This document shows positions 5,847 to 8,276 of a stretch of DNA of 8,276 nt, in pieces. The stretch is from Gammaproteobacteria bacterium. GTDB taxonomy: Bacteria; Pseudomonadota; Gammaproteobacteria; UBA9214. The position numbers were made by a program, and so were the translations under genes. Where the stretch lies: contig DAOVVG010000097.1 in NCBI GenBank assembly GCA_030632175.1, forward strand, positions 1-8,276. The letters are read 5' to 3'. Below the pieces are notes generated by a model. The model was not told the DNA's origin, did not search any database, and saw only the letters and a list, made by a program, of their open reading frames with translations. Positions within the stretch are counted from its first letter, which is position 1, and every line of letters starts with the position of its first letter.

Positions 5847-5903
5847 ATGGACAGCAGGCCGGCATGTTTGTTTCATTCACCGGTCAATGTTGACTATTCA
5901 TAA
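5847..5903 (+). CDS. Possible 18-residue micro-ORF with consensus Shine-Dalgarno
   Basis: The frame ATG...TAA encodes MDSRPACLFHSPVNVDYS. AAGGAGG at 5832-5838 sits eight bases before the ATG, the best-looking ribosome site in the window. No product of this sequence is familiar to me. It lies divergent from msrA, in the region covering the msrA leader on the other strand, and no promoter is evident upstream of it. It may be a leader peptide or simply chance; length and lack of comparison keep confidence low. Confidence 0.2.
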   Translation: MDSRPACLFHSPVNVDYS

Positions 5904-5953
5904 AAGTGAGTTGCCTGGATCTGCTGTCCGAGGGAGTTTGCTTGCTGCCGGAG

Positions 5954-5982
5954 TTTATCGCGGAAAGTCTAATAAATATAAT
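5954..5982 (+). promoter_or_regulatory. Candidate sigma-70 promoter for the small basic gene
   Basis: A perfect -10 hexamer TATAAT lies at 5977-5982, with TTTATC at 5954-5959 as a weak -35 at the ideal 17-base spacing. Transcription would start near 5990, about 80 bases before the ATG at 6071. The surrounding AT-rich stretch raises the chance of a random match, and a second TATATAA occurs at 5992-5998. Confidence 0.4.
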
Positions 5983-6070
5983 TAAATCAATTATATAAAG
6001 TATCTCAATGGGCGCGGTGCACTGCCGATAGGGTTATCAGGGGACTCGTCAGCAAAGTGAGGGCCGCACC

Positions 6071-6316
6071 ATGGAAAATATTTACCCGCAACCCCGGGAT
6101 GTCGGTATACGCATTCCGCCACACCTTAAGCAGGACCGCTTCTGCGCTGGATTCAGACACAGCCTGATGGGCGGGCACCTGGATAAGGTGGAGTATATGC
6201 GCCTGTCGTTTCGTGAGGGTTATCGCGCCGCCAAGATCTACCTGCGTGCGTTACGTCGTTCACACGGGATTCTTGCATTTCCTGCTCGCTGGAAAGTGCG
6301 CGCCAAAGTGAGCTAG
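6071..6316 (+). CDS. Small basic protein of unknown function
   Basis: 81 residues, not recognised. It carries 12 Arg and 5 Lys against 6 acidic residues, so it is strongly basic. A likely helix spans about 37-63 (LDKVEYMRLSFREGYRAAKI onward to LRALRR), followed by GILAFPARWKVR. One cysteine (Cys25). There is no signal peptide or membrane segment, so it should be cytoplasmic. GAGGG at 6059-6063 lies seven bases before the ATG, and a candidate promoter lies at 5954-5982, which together support a real gene. It is divergent from msrA and 147 bases upstream of the transporter on the same strand. Its charge would suit binding to nucleic acid or ribosomes, but no known motif supports this. Confidence 0.72.
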   Translation: MENIYPQPRDVGIRIPPHLKQDRFCAGFRHSLMGGHLDKVEYMRLSFREGYRAAKIYLRALRRSHGILAFPARWKVRAKVS

Positions 6317-6463
6317 TTTTCCCGGCACGTCTGTGTTGTTTTCTTCTGGTTGCCATTCGTGTGATCGGGATTGATAATCAGCGGATGATGTCCGTCATTC
6401 AAATATTTCCTGTAAAGCAGTTGTCCTGTCGTATCGGTCAGGCTGAACATAAGGAACAGACGT

Positions 6464-7939
6464 TTGTTTAGGCAACGTGCGGTGGTCGGTCTGTTTCTCG
6501 GGCCCCTGTTGTTTTTCCTGGTGTTGTTGCTGCCGCTTCCGGAGGGGATGACACCGGAAGGTCTGAGAGTGGCAGCAGTGACTGTGCTGATGGCGGTGTG
6601 GTGGGTCACCGAGGCGATTCCTGTTCCAGCCACTGCACTGTTACCCGTTGTGCTGTTTCCACTGCTGGGGGTGTTAAGCGGCAGTGAGGTGACCCGCGCC
6701 TACGGCAATCACCTGATTTACCTGTTTCTGGGAGGCTTCCTGATTGCTGTCACGATGGAGCGGTGGAACCTGCATCACCGTATTGCCCTGCACACTATCC
6801 GCGTGGTCGGTGTTACGCCCCGGCGTATCGTACTCGGCTTCATGCTGGCGACAGCATTCCTGTCCATGTGGATAAGCAACACGGCCACTACCATGATGAT
6901 GGTGACGATTGCGATGGCCGTGCTCAGGGAAGTTGAACATGAAATAGATCATCGACCCGGAGAATTATGGTTTGGCACGACCCTGATGCTGGGGATCTGC
7001 TATGCGGCATCCATTGGCGGGGTGGCGACGCTGATCGGGACGCCACCCAACGTCATTTTCGCCGGAGTGCTCGAAAAGACTTACGGCATCAGTATCAGCT
7101 TTACAGACTGGATGGGCTTTGCTCTGCCATTGTCCATGGTGATGCTGACGCTGGCATGGTTGTACCTGACGCGCATGCTTTGCCCTGATACAAAAACTCA
7201 CCTCCCCGGCGGCGGGGAATTTATTGGACGGCAACTTGCCGGGCTGGGGCCGATGTCAAGGCAGGAGAAGCAGGTAGCCGTGGTGTTTGCGACGGTTGCC
7301 CTGCTGTGGATTCTGCGTGGTTTGTACCAGCCGGCCGGGCTGGCAATGGTAAAGGACTCGACCATTGCCATTGCCGGTGCCTTGCTGTTGTTTCTGATTC
7401 CGGTGAACCTGAAGAAAAGAGAATTCCTGCTGGACTGGAAAACAGCGGTCACCATTCCCTGGGACATTATTATTTTGTTTGGCGGTGGTTTCGCGCTGGC
7501 CCGGGGGTTTAGCGAGTCCGGGTTAACGCGCTGGCTGGCTGAACAGCTATCCGTGTTGCAGGGTGTCGATACGCTGCTGGTGATCGCCGCCGTGGTGTTA
7601 CTGGTTATCTTCCTGACAGAGGTGACGTCCAATACGGCCACGGCATCATTATTGTTGCCGGTGATGGGTGCGCTGGCGACCGCTATTGATGTGAGTCCCT
7701 TCGGTCTGATGGTGGCAGCTGTGATTGCCGCCTCGTTTGCCTTTATGTTGCCGGTCGCAACGCCACCGAACGCTATCGTTTTCAGCAGCCGTTGTGTGAG
7801 CATCATGCAGATGGCTCGTGCCGGGTTCCTGCTTAACCTGGTGGGTGTGGTAGTGATTACCGGGTTTGTTTACTGGCTGCTGCCGTTGTTATGGGGTGCA
7901 TACCCTGGCAGCAGCGGGGCGTTGCCGATTATTCCTTGA
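6464..7939 (+). CDS. DASS/SLC13-family sodium:anion (dicarboxylate-type) symporter
   Basis: 491 residues, normal length for the divalent anion:Na+ symporter family in the inner membrane. About 11 hydrophobic segments are visible. Both repeats of the family's binding motifs are present: SNTAT at 139-143 with GTPPN at 192-196, and SNTAT at 389-393 with ATPPN at 432-436. These paired SNT and TPPN elements hold sodium and the carboxylate or sulfate substrate in family structures. WWVTEAIPVPATALLPVVLF at 46-65 is a further hallmark. Likely substrates are C4-dicarboxylates, but sulfate or other anions cannot be excluded. The start is TTG at 6464: AAGGA at 6451-6455 is eight bases away, and the frame has no better ATG before a stop at 6413. 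The 147-base leader shows no clear promoter. Its end overlaps the convergent unknown gene by 11 bases. Confidence 0.93.
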   Translation: MFRQRAVVGLFLGPLLFFLVLLLPLPEGMTPEGLRVAAVTVLMAVWWVTEAIPVPATALLPVVLFPLLGVLSGSEVTRAYGNHLIYLFLGGFLIAVTMERWNLHHRIALHTIRVVGVTPRRIVLGFMLATAFLSMWISNTATTMMMVTIAMAVLREVEHEIDHRPGELWFGTTLMLGICYAASIGGVATLIGTPPNVIFAGVLEKTYGISISFTDWMGFALPLSMVMLTLAWLYLTRMLCPDTKTHLPGGGEFIGRQLAGLGPMSRQEKQVAVVFATVALLWILRGLYQPAGLAMVKDSTIAIAGALLLFLIPVNLKKREFLLDWKTAVTIPWDIIILFGGGFALARGFSESGLTRWLAEQLSVLQGVDTLLVIAAVVLLVIFLTEVTSNTATASLLLPVMGALATAIDVSPFGLMVAAVIAASFAFMLPVATPPNAIVFSSRCVSIMQMARAGFLLNLVGVVVITGFVYWLLPLLWGAYPGSSGALPIIP

Positions 7940-8243
7940 TGCGTGCAAGCACGGTGATGTGGAAGGAAATCTGTTCCAGGAATGCCTGTGTATCACGGGC
8001 GCCGGCCGCAATATTCATGCGCACGCGTCCGGATTCTTCGTCCAGTTCACCGGCAGCACCGAAGATTTGCCAGCCGGCAAAGCTGGCTACGCCGTCAGTG
8101 CGTGCTCCGGCAAGTGAGGAGGTGGTGATGATATTAATGACTTCTTCATTTTCAACGTCATAGGTTCGACCGACGTCAAAGCAGACTACTTCCAGCGACC
8201 AGCGTGGGTGCGGCAGACCGCAGCCCAGATAACATTCTGCCAT
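7929..8243 (-). CDS. Uncharacterised 104-residue protein
   Basis: 104 residues, no family recognised. The N-terminus is MAECYLGCGLPHPRWSLEVV, with cysteines at 4, 8 and 21; the middle has a hydrophobic, Gly/Ala-rich stretch (SFAGWQIFGAAGEL), and the end RVRMNIAAGARDTQAFLEQI then SFHITVLARIKE looks like a helix followed by a strand. No signal peptide or membrane segment is seen, so it is probably cytoplasmic. The ATG at 8243 follows an in-frame TAA at 8250-8252 and has only a weak ribosome site. Its last codons overlap the convergent transporter gene by 11 bases. The balanced composition makes it more credible than the frames on the other strand. It may follow another gene closely (see 8250-8276). 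Confidence 0.65.
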   Translation of the reverse strand: MAECYLGCGLPHPRWSLEVVCFDVGRTYDVENEEVINIITTSSLAGARTDGVASFAGWQIFGAAGELDEESGRVRMNIAAGARDTQAFLEQISFHITVLARIKE

Positions 8244-8249
8244 GCCACT

Positions 8250-8276
8250 TTAGATGAACATGCGGTTCGCACCATC
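8250..8276 (-). CDS. Possible C-terminal tail of an upstream gene
   Basis: At the window edge the minus strand reads DGANRMFI and then TAA, six bases before the ATG of the 104-residue gene. This spacing suggests the end of an operon partner. Eight codons cannot prove a gene. It is in the same frame as the next gene, so the TAA could also be an interruption of one longer gene, though nothing else supports that. Confidence 0.25.
   Translation of the reverse strand, partial: DGANRMFI

Larger units (their letters stand above)
5808..6070. other. Divergent intergenic region between msrA and the small basic gene
   Basis: These 263 bases should carry the msrA promoter (minus) and that of the small gene at 6071 (plus). 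The central part 5966-6005 is strikingly AT-rich. It also contains an 18-codon plus-strand frame with a consensus ribosome site (5847-5903). A 9-base inverted repeat pairs GGACAGCAG (5849-5857) with CTGCTGTCC (5921-5929), and a 6-base one pairs 5837-5842 with 5855-5860; neither is strong enough to name an operator. Confidence 0.5.

Noticed and set aside
5849..5929. 9-base inverted repeat GGACAGCAG/CTGCTGTCC as an operator
   Set aside because: The arms are 63 bases apart and short, which is expected by chance; no second copy or symmetric site was seen.
6313..6450. 45-codon minus-strand frame (MFSLTDTTGQLLYRKYLNDG...) in the transporter leader
   Set aside because: No ribosome binding site precedes its ATG, and it would run antisense to the transporter leader; the composition alone is not enough.

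Overview
The window reads as a stretch of a gammaproteobacterial chromosome. The evidence is moderate GC, many exported redox proteins, and intergenic palindromes of the REP type common in that class. The species cannot be named from the sequence. No phage, IS transposase, CRISPR array, tRNA or rRNA was seen.

Layout. (1) 2-181: C-terminal end of an unrecognised plus-strand gene cut by the window edge. (2) 182-726: gene-free block between convergent genes, holding one long palindrome (238-307) and three tandem, diverged ~115-120 bp units (310-667), each ending in a GGGAGAGGG hairpin. (3) 727-1850, minus strand: an exported two-cysteine protein of unknown function, then a TlpA-type thiol-disulfide oxidoreductase coupled to it by a GTGA overlap. 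(4) 1914-4017, plus strand, divergent from (3): an exported DUF1028 (Ntn-hydrolase-like) protein with a TPR-like tail, an overlapping exported GlcG/HbpS-family protein, a ~94 bp palindromic repeat, and a lipoprotein c-type cytochrome. (5) 4031-5807, minus strand: a zinc-free MDR quinone-oxidoreductase-like protein and an exported MsrA, separated by a perfect 27-bp-arm palindrome. (6) 6071-7939, plus strand: a small basic orphan protein and a DASS/SLC13 anion transporter with a TTG start. (7) 7929-8243, minus strand: an unknown 104-residue protein whose end overlaps the transporter's end, preceded by the possible tail of another gene.

How the genes may work together. Six of the products (TlpA, its partner, DUF1028, GlcG, cytochrome c, MsrA) carry predicted export signals. 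Most belong to families linked to redox chemistry, heme or repair of oxidised protein. The divergent block 727-4017 could be a functional neighbourhood in the cell envelope, but this rests on adjacency alone. The transporter and the flanking small proteins show no evident link to it. The strongest leads are the divergent envelope cluster with its unknown two-Cys protein, the buried candidate Thr nucleophile of the DUF1028 protein, and the palindromic repeat that abuts the cytochrome start. I do not see a clear undescribed system such as a defence or mobile island.
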